A DNA stretch of 64,000 bases from Oscillospiraceae bacterium (GCA_009781425.1 WQYC01000005.1:19190-83189), one strand, 5' to 3'; shown: positions 1 through 10,747, counted from the stretch's first letter. The notes: generated from the letters alone by a model not told the origin. A program made the numbers and translations.

Positions 1-378
1 GTTAATATCAAGGAAGCGACACAAAGTATCATAGAAATATTAAAAAAACAATATGACGAGATTTCCAAAAAAATAAAACGCCTTTACGTTATTTATTCTG
101 AGGGCGGTGATAATATTCTGCTTGAAACCATTGAGGATTTGCGCAAGCAGCTCACCGATATTCAAAAGCAAATCGAGCTTGAGCAGGAGCGGAATTCTAT
201 CAGCGGACAAATGCAAAGCTTGCAGAAAACGCTGACTACGCTTAAAGAAACATGGGAATACATGACGAGACACGAGCAAAAAAATATAGTCAGGAGCTGT
301 ATTAGCAAAATCGTCATCACCGATAACCAGGTTGAGGTTTTCTATAAATTTGATGATTTTATGAGGGAGAGTACTTGA
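1..378 (+). CDS. Large serine site-specific recombinase, C-terminal fragment
   Basis: The frame is open from base 1 and ends with TGA at 376-378, so only the last 125 residues are seen. They are rich in K, E, Q and I and predict a long coiled coil, followed by a short segment (IVRSCISKIVITDNQVEVFYKF) typical of the end of large serine recombinases. In that family the coiled coil controls the direction of integration versus excision. The catalytic serine domain lies outside the window. The gene ends about 60 bases from the point where sigG homology breaks, which fits an integrase at the edge of its own element. A prophage, an ICE or a skin-like sporulation element are all possible. Confidence 0.75.
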   Translation, partial: VNIKEATQSIIEILKKQYDEISKKIKRLYVIYSEGGDNILLETIEDLRKQLTDIQKQIELEQERNSISGQMQSLQKTLTTLKETWEYMTRHEQKNIVRSCISKIVITDNQVEVFYKFDDFMREST

Positions 379-440
379 AATATGTAGCAGAATAGATTAT
401 AATATAAGTAGAGGTTAAACGAAATTTCCACTATGGACAT
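1..440. mobile_element. Right end of an element integrated in sigG
   Basis: A serine recombinase tail reads toward a sigG gene that stops matching its family at about 441-447. This is the arrangement expected at one end of a serine-integrase element. The rest of the element, and presumably the sigG 3' part, would lie left of the window. The boundary is inferred from loss of SigG homology; no second att copy is visible here. Confidence 0.65.
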
Positions 441-732
441 TCCTTGGCACTGCATACGTACTAAATTTTACGTTCAAGCTCGTATCAAAATTGTCAATAG
501 ATTTTATGAGCCCGATACAGCCGACCTGGAATAGGTCGTCAGGGTTCTCGCCGCGCCCCGAAAAACGCTGAATTACGCTCAGCACTAACCGCAGGTTCCC
601 GTTAATGAGGTCTTCGCGCGCTTTCATGTCGCCGGTCTTGATTTTATTCAGTAATTCGATTTTTTCCGCCTCCTTGAGGACTTTTAAAGTGGCAGTATTT
701 ACGCCGCTGATTTCAACCTTGTTATAATACAA
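415..732 (-). pseudogene. sigG: sigG 5' portion, interrupted sporulation sigma factor G
   Basis: The translation matches the start of SigG, the forespore-specific late sporulation sigma factor: NKVEISGV near the N-terminus, then NGNLRLVLSVIQRF, DDLFQVGCIGL and KSIDNFD in region 2. After 'KFSTYAVP' (codon for P at 445-447) a normal SigG continues with MIIGEIRR; here it reads ten unrelated residues and stops at 415. Regions 3 and 4, needed for -35 recognition, are absent, so the product as read cannot be a working sigma factor. Translation starts at TTG (732), with AGGAG upstream at good spacing. The break coincides with the end of a serine-recombinase element, so I read this as an interrupted gene rather than decay. 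Excision could restore it. Confidence 0.85.
436..456. other. Probable attachment-site junction within sigG
   Basis: SigG family homology ends between the codons for V and P of 'STYAVP' (445-450), and the sequence to the left is unrelated. The crossover core of the serine integrase should lie here, but its exact bases cannot be set without the other end of the element or an unoccupied sigG. Confidence 0.45.
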
Positions 733-835
733 ATCGAATCACTCCTGTCAAAAAAATTGCATACATAAAGTATTGACCGCGGCGATTCCTTTATTCGTAT
801 ATTTAATTGGAAAAAAATAGTTTTAGGAGGCAGAA

Positions 836-1444
836 ATGAGAAAAGTTGCTCTATTATTAGCGTTGTGCGTTGTTTTGGCGGGGTGCGGGGACAGCTTTGA
901 AATTACGTTTAATGAAAGAACTCGTGAAGATATAGATTTTGAAAATATAATTATTGATGAAACCGACCCGGATTATATATTATTGTTAGAAGCTGAGTTT
1001 TTTGCATGGGGCGGTGTTGGTTACGCAGGTAGCACTCCTGTGTATCATTATTCATTTAAAAGGCTTTTTGAGAAAGAAAATGCTTTAGATTATTTTTATA
1101 TGTTAGAGTCTAACGCAAATAATCAAGGGAAATTATATGCTTTATGTGCATTATTCTACTTAGATTACGACTTTTTTTACACTTTAATAGAAGAATACAG
1201 CGAAACTGATGAAGAAGTAACTTTTATGAGTGGTTGCTCAATGATTATTGGTTACGAAATGAACGATTTGATTAGAACAGACGGCAGAGGTATGGTTCGG
1301 CTACGGAATAATGATGATACGACAGATGATTGGCTTAAAAGAAATTTCAGAAAATCATTCGGTGTAGACTTTTACGGTGGTGGGATTCCCTGTATGTTAA
1401 TGTTTAGGGTAGAAAGAATAGATATAATTGATGAGGAAAATTAA
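836..1444 (+). CDS. Putative lipoprotein of unknown function
   Basis: 202 residues. The N-terminus is a lipoprotein signal: MRK, a hydrophobic stretch, then the lipobox LAGC at about residues 14-17, so the mature protein should be anchored to the outer face of the membrane by a lipidated cysteine. The start ATG has AGGAGG seven bases upstream. The mature part is acidic and aromatic with no motif I recognise. Its stop precedes the nrdG start by one base, so the two may be co-transcribed, but nothing else links their functions. Base composition is more AT-rich than the genes after it. Confidence 0.7.
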   Translation: MRKVALLLALCVVLAGCGDSFEITFNERTREDIDFENIIIDETDPDYILLLEAEFFAWGGVGYAGSTPVYHYSFKRLFEKENALDYFYMLESNANNQGKLYALCALFYLDYDFFYTLIEEYSETDEEVTFMSGCSMIIGYEMNDLIRTDGRGMVRLRNNDDTTDDWLKRNFRKSFGVDFYGGGIPCMLMFRVERIDIIDEEN

Positions 1445-1445
1445 T

Positions 1446-1937
1446 ATGCAAATCAGAATCGCGGGGCTTGTCCCCGAATCTATTGTAGACGGCACGGGCT
1501 ACCGCTTCGCGATTTTCGCGCAGGGCTGTCCGCATAACTGCCCGAGCTGCCACAACCCGCATACTCACGACTTCAGCGGCGGCGAGCTTTACGACACTGA
1601 CGACATTATCGCGCGCGTAAAATCCTATCCGCACAACGACGGCGTGACTTTCACAGGCGGCGAGCCGTTTTGTCAGCCGGAAGCATTTCTTGAAATAACA
1701 AAAGCACCGGATATTTCTAACATCTGGTGCTTCACGGGTTATAATTTTGAAGAACTGCTCGCTGACAAAAACCCCGCTGTCCGCGCGCTTCTTGCGAGAA
1801 TCGATGTACTTATAGACGGCAGGTTTGTTGAAGCGCAGTTCAACCATGAATTGAAGTTTAAAGGCAGTAAAAATCAGCGTTTCATTGATTGCAAAGAGAG
1901 TTTAAAGCGAGGAGAGGTCGTTTTAATTGAAGATTAG
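1446..1937 (+). CDS. nrdG: Anaerobic ribonucleotide reductase-activating protein (radical SAM)
   Basis: NrdG uses S-adenosylmethionine and a [4Fe-4S] cluster to create the glycyl radical on the anaerobic ribonucleotide reductase NrdD. The cluster motif CX3CX2C is visible as CPHNCPSC near residue 29, with the family's 'ESIVDGTGYR' before it and 'TFTGGEPFCQP' after it, the latter being the SAM-binding GGE motif. About 164 residues is normal for NrdG. I chose ATG at 1446 because GAGG lies upstream at good spacing; a TTG at 1428 is also in frame but overlaps the previous gene. No nrdD is seen in the window, which is unusual because the two are normally adjacent. It overlaps the next gene by 11 bases. 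Confidence 0.9.
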   Translation: MQIRIAGLVPESIVDGTGYRFAIFAQGCPHNCPSCHNPHTHDFSGGELYDTDDIIARVKSYPHNDGVTFTGGEPFCQPEAFLEITKAPDISNIWCFTGYNFEELLADKNPAVRALLARIDVLIDGRFVEAQFNHELKFKGSKNQRFIDCKESLKRGEVVLIED

Positions 1938-3414
1938 CGTTTTAATTATTTTTGCGCTCGTTTGCGCTTTTTTCGCGGGCTGTTCCGAGAGTGAAGGGAG
2001 CGGCTTTGTTTTTAAATACGATATTCCGGCGAATCCGGGCACGCTCGACCCGCAGACGGCGACAGGGCGGGTTGCTTCGCTTTTAATCGCGAACCTGTTC
2101 GACGGGCTTCTGCGCGTTGAAAGCGACGGCAGAATCACCGCGAACGTCGCGGCGGAATACTTCGTTTCCGAGGACGGCTTGACTTATACTTTTCTGCTTC
2201 GTGACGATGTTTACTGGTATTTTGACGGCGACTATTCCGTGAAATGTACAGCGTATGACTTTGTTTTTGCGTTTCGGCGGCTGTTTAATCCCGCGATTAA
2301 ATCCGAGAACGCGCATCTTTTTTACAACATCAAGAACTCGCGGGAGGTGCATAACGGTGCAATCCCGCACCTTGACGCGGTTGGCGTTGAGGCGTTTGGC
2401 GACTTTGAGCTCGTAATCACGCTCGAAGAACCGAATCCCCTGCTCCCCTACCTGCTGACGACTTCACCTGCAATGCCCTGCAACGAAGAGCTTTTTGAGA
2501 GAACCGCAGGACGTTATGGCTTGAACGCGAACAGCGTGCCTTCTAACGGCGCGTTTTTCATAACGCACTGGAACTTTGACCCGTTCAGCAACAGCAGTGA
2601 AAGCAATCTTATAATCATGCGCCGCAACGAGAAAAACAGCGAAGCAGAAAGGATTTACCCTCGCGGATTGAATTTTTTTATTAATTACGCTGAACCTCTC
2701 GCGCACTTTGCTGAGGGCACGACGCACGCGCTTATAGCGGAGGGCGAAGCCGCAGATACGCTGATAGCGCGAGAAATTCCTTATGACGCTTTTGAAAACT
2801 CTGTTTGGGGAATTACTTTTAATACAAGCGGCGTTTTTAGGAACGCTGACTTGCGCTACGCGCTTGCGGCGGGCTTTGACCGCGCTGAGGTTAATTTAAA
2901 TAAAATCGGCTTTCGGGAGGCGCGGGAAATAATTCCGCCGATTATAACTACTTCGGGAGCTACGCAGATAGAATTCGACATTGAAACAGCCCGCGAGACT
3001 TACGAGCGCGGTGCGGACGCCGCAAGACGCAATAACCTTGTCGGGCTTCGCGTGATTATTCCAGCTGATGAAAATAGCACAGCCTATCAGTATTTAAGCA
3101 GGATTCTGCACGAATGGCAAAAGCACCTCGGCTTTTTTTGCAGCATTGAGGTACTTACAGCAGATAATTTTGACCGCGCGCTAGCATGCGGCGATTACGA
3201 CATTGCAATGCTAAAGCTCACAGGCGAATACAACAGCCCCGAAGCTTATTTGAACCGCTTCGGCGATTTCACGGAGGAAATGCTGCTTGAACAAGCGATT
3301 TTCATTCCCGTCTGCTTTCAAACCGAGATGTTCTTCTACGACAAAAAGAGCGAGGGCTTGGTTTACAATCCTTTTACGGGAACTGTTATTTTTAGGGACG
3401 GTAAGTATTTCTAA
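1927..3414 (+). CDS. ABC transporter substrate-binding lipoprotein, peptide type (SBP family 5)
   Basis: 495 residues. The N-terminus is a lipoprotein signal with lipobox FAGC at residues 16-19. The mature part shows family 5 features: NPGTLDPQTA near the start, LFDGLLR, and 'YVFSEDGLTYTFLLRDDVYW'-like sequence containing the signature of oligopeptide-binding proteins (OppA/DppA type). Such proteins capture peptides or nickel outside the cell and deliver them to a permease. No permease or ATPase gene is next to it, so its partner must be elsewhere. The TTG start at 1927 overlaps nrdG and has GAGGAGAGG upstream. It is somewhat shorter than typical OppA, with a weakly conserved C-terminal half. 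Confidence 0.8.
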   Translation: MKISVLIIFALVCAFFAGCSESEGSGFVFKYDIPANPGTLDPQTATGRVASLLIANLFDGLLRVESDGRITANVAAEYFVSEDGLTYTFLLRDDVYWYFDGDYSVKCTAYDFVFAFRRLFNPAIKSENAHLFYNIKNSREVHNGAIPHLDAVGVEAFGDFELVITLEEPNPLLPYLLTTSPAMPCNEELFERTAGRYGLNANSVPSNGAFFITHWNFDPFSNSSESNLIIMRRNEKNSEAERIYPRGLNFFINYAEPLAHFAEGTTHALIAEGEAADTLIAREIPYDAFENSVWGITFNTSGVFRNADLRYALAAGFDRAEVNLNKIGFREAREIIPPIITTSGATQIEFDIETARETYERGADAARRNNLVGLRVIIPADENSTAYQYLSRILHEWQKHLGFFCSIEVLTADNFDRALACGDYDIAMLKLTGEYNSPEAYLNRFGDFTEEMLLEQAIFIPVCFQTEMFFYDKKSEGLVYNPFTGTVIFRDGKYF

Positions 3415-3941
3415 CTAAGCTTTCCGAATTTGCTATACGAAACGCGCTCTTCAAACGGGAGCTTCTCGCGCCTTTTCATTTCATTATCCGGCAGTCCGAC
3501 AGGAAGCACAACGCGAAGATGATGATTTGGGAGCGCGCCGAGAACTTTAATTGCCTCGCGTTGCTTTTCTGCGTCAAAATAAGGGCTGTCTAACCACAGC
3601 GAGGAATAACCCAGCGCAGTCGCGGCTAAAAGCATTTGCGTGGCGGCGGCGGAATAATCCTCCATCTCAAAGTTTACTGTACCTTTTTGCACTAACTTGT
3701 CAGTCAGCAGGGCAATCGCCGCAGGCGCGGTCAGCATACCGTCAGTTGGTGCGACATCGCAGAGCGGCGCAACCGCTTCCCTATCCGGCAGAAGAATCAG
3801 TCTCACGCACTGGCTGTTCATGCCCGTAGGAGCCGCGAGCCCTGCTTTAGCGATAAGCTCAAGGTCGGCGAGCGGCACAGGCTTCGGTGAAAACCGCTCT
3901 TTGTGCGAATATCTTTTCTCAATTGCTTCAAAAAAGTCCAT
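3411..3941 (-). CDS. Nitroreductase family flavoprotein
   Basis: 176 residues, close to the short nitroreductase family length. The N-terminus has FFEAIEKRYSHKERF, where the RxS...R pattern contacts the FMN phosphate, followed by 'AGLAAPTGMNSQ', the family's APSGxNxQ motif, and near the end VVLPVGLPD. These proteins use FMN and NAD(P)H to reduce nitro compounds, quinones or other small substrates; the actual substrate cannot be read from sequence. It is convergent with the upstream lipoprotein gene and their stop codons overlap by four bases. The region after its start is AT-rich and separates it from comFB. Confidence 0.85.
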   Translation of the reverse strand: MDFFEAIEKRYSHKERFSPKPVPLADLELIAKAGLAAPTGMNSQCVRLILLPDREAVAPLCDVAPTDGMLTAPAAIALLTDKLVQKGTVNFEMEDYSAAATQMLLAATALGYSSLWLDSPYFDAEKQREAIKVLGALPNHHLRVVLPVGLPDNEMKRREKLPFEERVSYSKFGKLS

Positions 3942-4021
3942 ATTAATGCCCTTTCAGTAAGAAATAATTATAGTCATAAATTAATTATATCTAAATACAT
4001 ATTTTTTGTCAATGATTTTTG

Positions 4022-4050
4022 TTGACAAAAGCTGACTTTTATGTTAGACT
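4022..4050 (+). promoter_or_regulatory. SigA-type promoter for comFB
   Basis: TTGACA at 4022-4027 is followed after 17 bases by TAGACT at 4045-4050. A TATACT at 4050-4055 also lies nearby but at poor spacing. The site lies about 50 bases upstream of comFB. Confidence 0.6.
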
Positions 4051-4098
4051 ATACTTTATAGGACTTTATAGGACGTCAAGAACAGGAGGAGCTTTATT

Positions 4099-4362
4099 AT
4101 GGCTTTTATAAATATGATGGAAAAAATGGTAGAGGTGCGCATGGAAGAGCGCATGAAAACAGGCGATTATTGCAAGTGCGACCAGTGCTTGGAGGATATT
4201 AAGTGTATCGCTCTGAACGCCCTTCCGCCGAAATACGTGAGCACTACAAAGGGCGAGCTTTTCACGAAAATCGACCAGCAGATGATAAGGCAGAATGTAC
4301 TTGACATTGACGTTGCGGTGATTAACGCGCTTGAATTCGTACATAAACGCCCGCGTCATTAA
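4099..4362 (+). CDS. comFB: ComFB family late competence protein
   Basis: 87 residues, the usual size of ComFB. The family pattern is clear: N-terminal amphipathic helix, CKCDQCLEDIKCIALNALPPKYV, and a C-terminal 'VINALEFVHKRPRH'. In Bacillus the gene sits in the comF competence operon, and cyanobacterial relatives bind cyclic dinucleotides. Here it stands alone with its own promoter and terminator, so a signalling role rather than DNA uptake is plausible; that is inference. The CxCxxC cysteines may bind metal. The start ATG follows AGGAGG at 4086-4091. Confidence 0.85.
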   Translation: MAFINMMEKMVEVRMEERMKTGDYCKCDQCLEDIKCIALNALPPKYVSTTKGELFTKIDQQMIRQNVLDIDVAVINALEFVHKRPRH

Positions 4363-4383
4363 TATTTCATGACAAATAAAATG

Positions 4384-4403
4384 CGCCGCTCTTACGAGCG
4401 GCG
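4384..4403. terminator. Hairpin between convergent comFB and LCP-like gene
   Basis: An eight-base-pair perfect stem CGCCGCTC/GAGCGGCG with loop TTAC lies between two convergent genes. The A-rich left side and T-rich right side suggest termination in both directions. Confidence 0.7.
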
Positions 4404-4413
4404 TTCATAATAA

Positions 4414-5280
4414 TTAAAATCTGTCTCGTATTGTCGCGGCGGCTGTCTCGGAAACGGTGAAATGCCCGCTTGAATTGGTTGTACCGATTGGCACGTAATA
4501 ATCCGCTAAATTAAAGCTATTCTGCGTGGTAAACATATAAGCCTGCTGATTCTGTACAAAATCATTAAAATCAAGGCTGGTGTCAGTGTTAAGAATTCTG
4601 TAAAACAAGCTTTGCAGCTGCGGAACGCTTAGATTTCTGCTGTTTTTATTAATGAAATTAGCGACTGCGACACCTTGAACCATGAAGCGGTAGTCCTCAC
4701 CCTGCTCATAATCGGGATAAGTTATGTAGTTATAGAGGTCTTCGCCCGTGAATTCATAAGAGCCGGCTAAGAAATCAACCGCGCCGCCGTTCAAATCATA
4801 CGGGACGTTAACAGGAGTGAAACCCGCCTCGTCCAAAAAGCCTATAAACGAGTCTTTATCGAACTTTATGTAGTGGTCAGCTTCAACACCGAGCGAGTTT
4901 TGGATTGCGTGCATAACGCCCCCTGCGCCGCCGTCTAAATAGTGCTCCGTCAGCGTCCCGCGCATATAGCCGACCTCTGCGTAAAGATTACTCTTGACCG
5001 GCACAACCAAAATCGCTTCATCGCCCGGGCGATAGTTAAGAAGCATATAATAATCTGGAACCGCACCTTTATTCTCCGACAGCATTAATAAAAACGTCGC
5101 GTTGAACGAAGCGTCAGGGCGATAATCAGCAGAGGTGCTCATTGCGGGAAGATTCTCCGCAGGGAAAAGAAAGTCCCAGATGTTATAAATAACAAAGCTG
5201 ACAATCAGCGACATAATCATGAAAGTCAAAAGATAAATATACCAGTTGCTTCTTCTTTTGATTGATTTTTTTAACGACAT
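4414..5280 (-). CDS. LytR-CpsA-Psr (LCP)-like membrane protein, divergent
   Basis: 288 residues with a basic N-terminus and one membrane helix at about residues 16-36, the rest predicted outside the cell. The pattern around 'LLMLSENKG...DYYMLLNYRPGDEAILVVPV' follows the start of LCP domains, which attach teichoic acids or capsules to peptidoglycan. However, the usual catalytic arginines (in the GSDxR and IPRD motifs) are replaced here, so the enzyme may be inactive or have another job. It diverges from alr, also a cell wall gene, with about 100 bases of shared promoter region. The C-terminal part (about residue 190 onward) has no motif I know. Confidence 0.6.
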   Translation of the reverse strand: MSLKKSIKRRSNWYIYLLTFMIMSLIVSFVIYNIWDFLFPAENLPAMSTSADYRPDASFNATFLLMLSENKGAVPDYYMLLNYRPGDEAILVVPVKSNLYAEVGYMRGTLTEHYLDGGAGGVMHAIQNSLGVEADHYIKFDKDSFIGFLDEAGFTPVNVPYDLNGGAVDFLAGSYEFTGEDLYNYITYPDYEQGEDYRFMVQGVAVANFINKNSRNLSVPQLQSLFYRILNTDTSLDFNDFVQNQQAYMFTTQNSFNLADYYVPIGTTNSSGHFTVSETAAATIRDRF

Positions 5281-5384
5281 TTTGACCTCCTGTGCAATTT
5301 TATGTAAAAATATATAATTTGCGTGTTATAATTTATTTTACCACATATTATATTAAAATACAATATGGAAATTGAGGTAATTTT

Positions 5385-6479
5385 ATGGGTTTTCACGGCA
5401 GAACTTGGGTTGAAGCGAATCTTTGTGCCATAGCAAGCAACGTCGCAGAAATACGCAAAGCCGCTCCCGGCAAGGAAATAATCGCCGTCGTCAAGGCTAA
5501 CGCCTACGGTCACGGTGACACTTTAATCTGCGCAGAGCTGAAAAAGCTCGGTGTAAACTTTTTTGCGGTTTCCTGCATAGACGAGGCTGTTCATATTAAA
5601 GAGGTTATCGGAACAAGCGATGTTTTAATCTTCGGCTTCACCGAAGCAAAACGCTTGAAAGAAGCCGCCGAGAACGGCTTTATTCTCACTATCGGCGATA
5701 TTGAGTACGCGAGAGAGCTCAGCGCGTTCGCGTCGAGCGAAAACATTAAACTACGCGCTCACGTTAAAATAAACACAGGCATGAACCGCGTGGGAATCAA
5801 TACGGAAGCCGAGCTTGAAGAAATCCTTTCTCTTTCGGGTTTGAACTGCGAGGCGATTTATACGCACTTCTCCTGCGCTGACAGCAATTCCGCAGATGAC
5901 GTGGCTTTCACGCGCAGTCAGCAAGAAAAGTTTTTTGCCCTTGCTAAGAACCGCGGATTAAAGCTACATACACAGAATAGCGGCGGCGTGCTTTTTCACG
6001 GTGATTTTGAAGCTGATTATGTACGTGCGGGGTTGATTCTTTACGGGCTTTCGCCTGACTCGAATTTTCCTGCGCCAATCAAGCTGTCTCCTGTAATGTC
6101 GCTGAAGTCTGTAATTCATCAAATCCGATTACTTAATGCGGGCGATTTCGTCAGCTACGGCAGGACTTATGAAGCTTCCGAAACGCGCAAAGCCGCCGTG
6201 ATTCCTGTAGGATATGCGGACGGATATTCGCGGAGCCACTCGAACAGCGGGTTTGTCGCTGTTAAAAGCACGCTCTGCCCTGTTCTCGGGCGGGTTTGCA
6301 TGGACCAGATTGTAATTGATGTTACTGACGTGAGCGACGCGAAGGTCGGCGACGAAGTGCTGATTTATTCGGCTGATTTCAAGGAAACGAGCATTGACTA
6401 CATAGCCGAGAAGCTCGGCACGATTCCTTATGAGGTGATTTGCGCAGTGAGCAACAGGGTTCAGCGATTACCCGTTTAA
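5385..6479 (+). CDS. alr: Alanine racemase
   Basis: 364 residues, full length. It converts L-alanine to D-alanine for peptidoglycan using pyridoxal phosphate. The PLP lysine lies in VVKANAYGHG (K37), and the second catalytic base is the tyrosine in 'VSYGRTYEA' in the C-terminal barrel. Other family motifs are HVKINTGMNRVGI and 'CMDQIVIDVTD'. The start ATG has GAGG upstream, and a TATAAT lies at about 5325-5330. It ends five bases before the convergent LRR gene's stop, with no clear terminator between. Confidence 0.97.
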   Translation: MGFHGRTWVEANLCAIASNVAEIRKAAPGKEIIAVVKANAYGHGDTLICAELKKLGVNFFAVSCIDEAVHIKEVIGTSDVLIFGFTEAKRLKEAAENGFILTIGDIEYARELSAFASSENIKLRAHVKINTGMNRVGINTEAELEEILSLSGLNCEAIYTHFSCADSNSADDVAFTRSQQEKFFALAKNRGLKLHTQNSGGVLFHGDFEADYVRAGLILYGLSPDSNFPAPIKLSPVMSLKSVIHQIRLLNAGDFVSYGRTYEASETRKAAVIPVGYADGYSRSHSNSGFVAVKSTLCPVLGRVCMDQIVIDVTDVSDAKVGDEVLIYSADFKETSIDYIAEKLGTIPYEVICAVSNRVQRLPV

Positions 6480-6484
6480 ATAAT

Positions 6485-7156
6485 TTAAGGTCTGCCGTCT
6501 ACCTCTCTGACGTGTTCTACAGGCGACCAGTCGGTTATCGGGTTGCCGTTCAGGCGCAGTGTTGTTAATTCTTTCAAGTTTTCGAGCGGCGAAATATCGC
6601 TTATTTGATTATCGCGAAGCGTTAAGTGCCGCATTTTCGTAAGATTCGTAAGCGGCGTCAGGTCACTTACGTTGCAATCGCTCATTCTCAGCTCCGTAAG
6701 CTCTGTGAGGTTCGCGAGCGGCGAAATATCAACCACAGGATTCCCGCCGAGCTGTAAAACTTTAAGCTCTGTAAGCCCGGCTAAAGGCGAAATGTCGATA
6801 ATCCTATTATCTCCCCATAAATTAAGCTCAACCAAGTTCGTCATATATTGCAAGGGAATTATATCCTCGCAGGTTAACCTCATGTCGGATAAATCCAGCG
6901 AAGTTAAATCTGCAGGAAAGTGCATATTTTTAATCGTTATGTAGTGCGGCGGTTCGTCCGTTATAACAGCGGCTTCGGGCGGGTTTTCCTCATCAGGCGG
7001 CGTTTCAGCTTCCTCCTCAGCAACAAGCGGAAGCTCAATTTCCGCTCTACTGCCAAAAGCACCGTCAACGTGCATTACAAGCACGATTACGGCAATAAAA
7101 ACCACACAAACGCCAAACGCAAACAGGCGTTTTTCTTTTTGATGTTCGTTGTTCAT
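6485..7156 (-). CDS. Leucine-rich repeat surface protein, internalin-like
   Basis: 223 residues. A single hydrophobic helix at about residues 12-28 acts as signal or anchor; an acidic, proline-rich spacer (EEEAETPPDEENPPE) follows. From about residue 85 there are five repeats of about 22 residues with the pattern DISPLANLTELTELRMSDCN, which is the internalin-type LRR consensus. Such domains bind proteins or glycans outside the cell. It lies next to a dockerin-like secreted protein in the same direction, separated by 21 bases. The C-terminus ends within the last repeat without an anchor motif. Confidence 0.8.
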   Translation of the reverse strand: MNNEHQKEKRLFAFGVCVVFIAVIVLVMHVDGAFGSRAEIELPLVAEEEAETPPDEENPPEAAVITDEPPHYITIKNMHFPADLTSLDLSDMRLTCEDIIPLQYMTNLVELNLWGDNRIIDISPLAGLTELKVLQLGGNPVVDISPLANLTELTELRMSDCNVSDLTPLTNLTKMRHLTLRDNQISDISPLENLKELTTLRLNGNPITDWSPVEHVREVDGRP

Positions 7157-7177
7157 TTTAAGTCTCCTTAAATTATT

Positions 7178-8005
7178 TTAAAGCCCCGCGACTATCCGCA
7201 GAATCCTAACCGCATCGGCAGAAGTCGGCTTCCCGCTAATATTATATCTCGCCATATCCCTGTCAGAAAGCCAATCCAAGCCCGCTATAGCTCTCAAAAT
7301 CAGTATCGCATCAGAAGTATTTACAGCCCGCTCATTTATTAGCACTACATCTCTCCCCAAAAACTCCGAGAGCTTTTCATCGAAAGAAGTCTCTATTTCA
7401 GCGGAAATTACCAAATCGCTCCATATAGGTAATTTTTCCTCTATCATTTGCGGCGTTATTCCTACTGCCTGTATTTCTTCAAGAGTGTGGAGGTTAATCC
7501 ATGATGGCGAAAACGCTCTGTTTCCGATTACAATCGTTGCTTCGGTTGCGAATTGCGCTGTAACCGTTTCTTCACAACGGGTTAAAAGTGCTGCAATATC
7601 TTCATCTGTGAAAACTCTATATCCAAATCCTACTCTTTTACAATGTTCATTATGCACTTTTATAGCGTCAATAATCACCTCGTCTGGAATATCAAATATG
7701 ATTATTTCCCAAAATAAAGTTGTGTGTTCTATCAATCCGGTATCAAAAATCCGCCATGAAGTAAAATGTTCTTCTCCGAAATATTCTCTGGCAACGGCAC
7801 GATATTCTTCACCGGAAATACCTAAATACTTAAAGAATTCATCTTGTATTACAGAACCTCCCCCTAAAAATTTTTCGTTATATCGATTTCTAAAATATCC
7901 TTCTACTATCCCTCTGTCTCTGTCTGTTCTTTCGTGTGGAGTGCTTGCGCTCACAGTAGTCGTGAATGTAGCAAACATAAGTATGATTAATAAAAGCTTT
8001 TTCAT
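7178..8005 (-). CDS. Secreted protein with C-terminal dockerin-like repeats
   Basis: 275 residues. A clear signal peptide (MKKLLLIILMFATFTTTVSAS) gives export. The central region is unknown. The last 60 residues hold two similar segments, 'VNTSDAILILRAIAGL' and 'PTSADAVRILRIVAGL', which match the helix part of type I dockerin repeats; the calcium-binding loops before them are degenerate. Dockerins dock secreted proteins to cohesins. No cohesin is in the window. It follows ligA by six bases in the same direction. The central part being only moderately conserved in pattern, I would not assign an enzyme activity. Confidence 0.65.
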   Translation of the reverse strand: MKKLLLIILMFATFTTTVSASTPHERTDRDRGIVEGYFRNRYNEKFLGGGSVIQDEFFKYLGISGEEYRAVAREYFGEEHFTSWRIFDTGLIEHTTLFWEIIIFDIPDEVIIDAIKVHNEHCKRVGFGYRVFTDEDIAALLTRCEETVTAQFATEATIVIGNRAFSPSWINLHTLEEIQAVGITPQMIEEKLPIWSDLVISAEIETSFDEKLSEFLGRDVVLINERAVNTSDAILILRAIAGLDWLSDRDMARYNISGKPTSADAVRILRIVAGL

Positions 8006-8011
8006 GTCCCC

Positions 8012-10677
<2,666 letters not shown>

Positions 10678-10688
10678 GAAACCCCCAC

Positions 10689-10747
10689 TGTAGGGAACGG
10701 ATTTATCCGTTCCGCCAATAACGGAACGCATTAATGCGTTCCCTACA
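10689..10747. repeat. Compound palindromic repeat (TGTAGGGAACG ends)
   Basis: The ends form an 11-base inverted repeat TGTAGGGAACG/CGTTCCCTACA. Inside are two smaller hairpins, GGAACGGA-TTTA-TCCGTTCC and GGAACGCA-TTAA-TGCGTTCC. The layout resembles a paired REP/BIME unit. It lies just upstream of yunB and leaves an open frame that could extend yunB. Confidence 0.8.

Noticed and set aside
3957..4021. Riboswitch or small RNA between nitroreductase and comFB
   Set aside because: The stretch is AT-rich without conserved paired structure.
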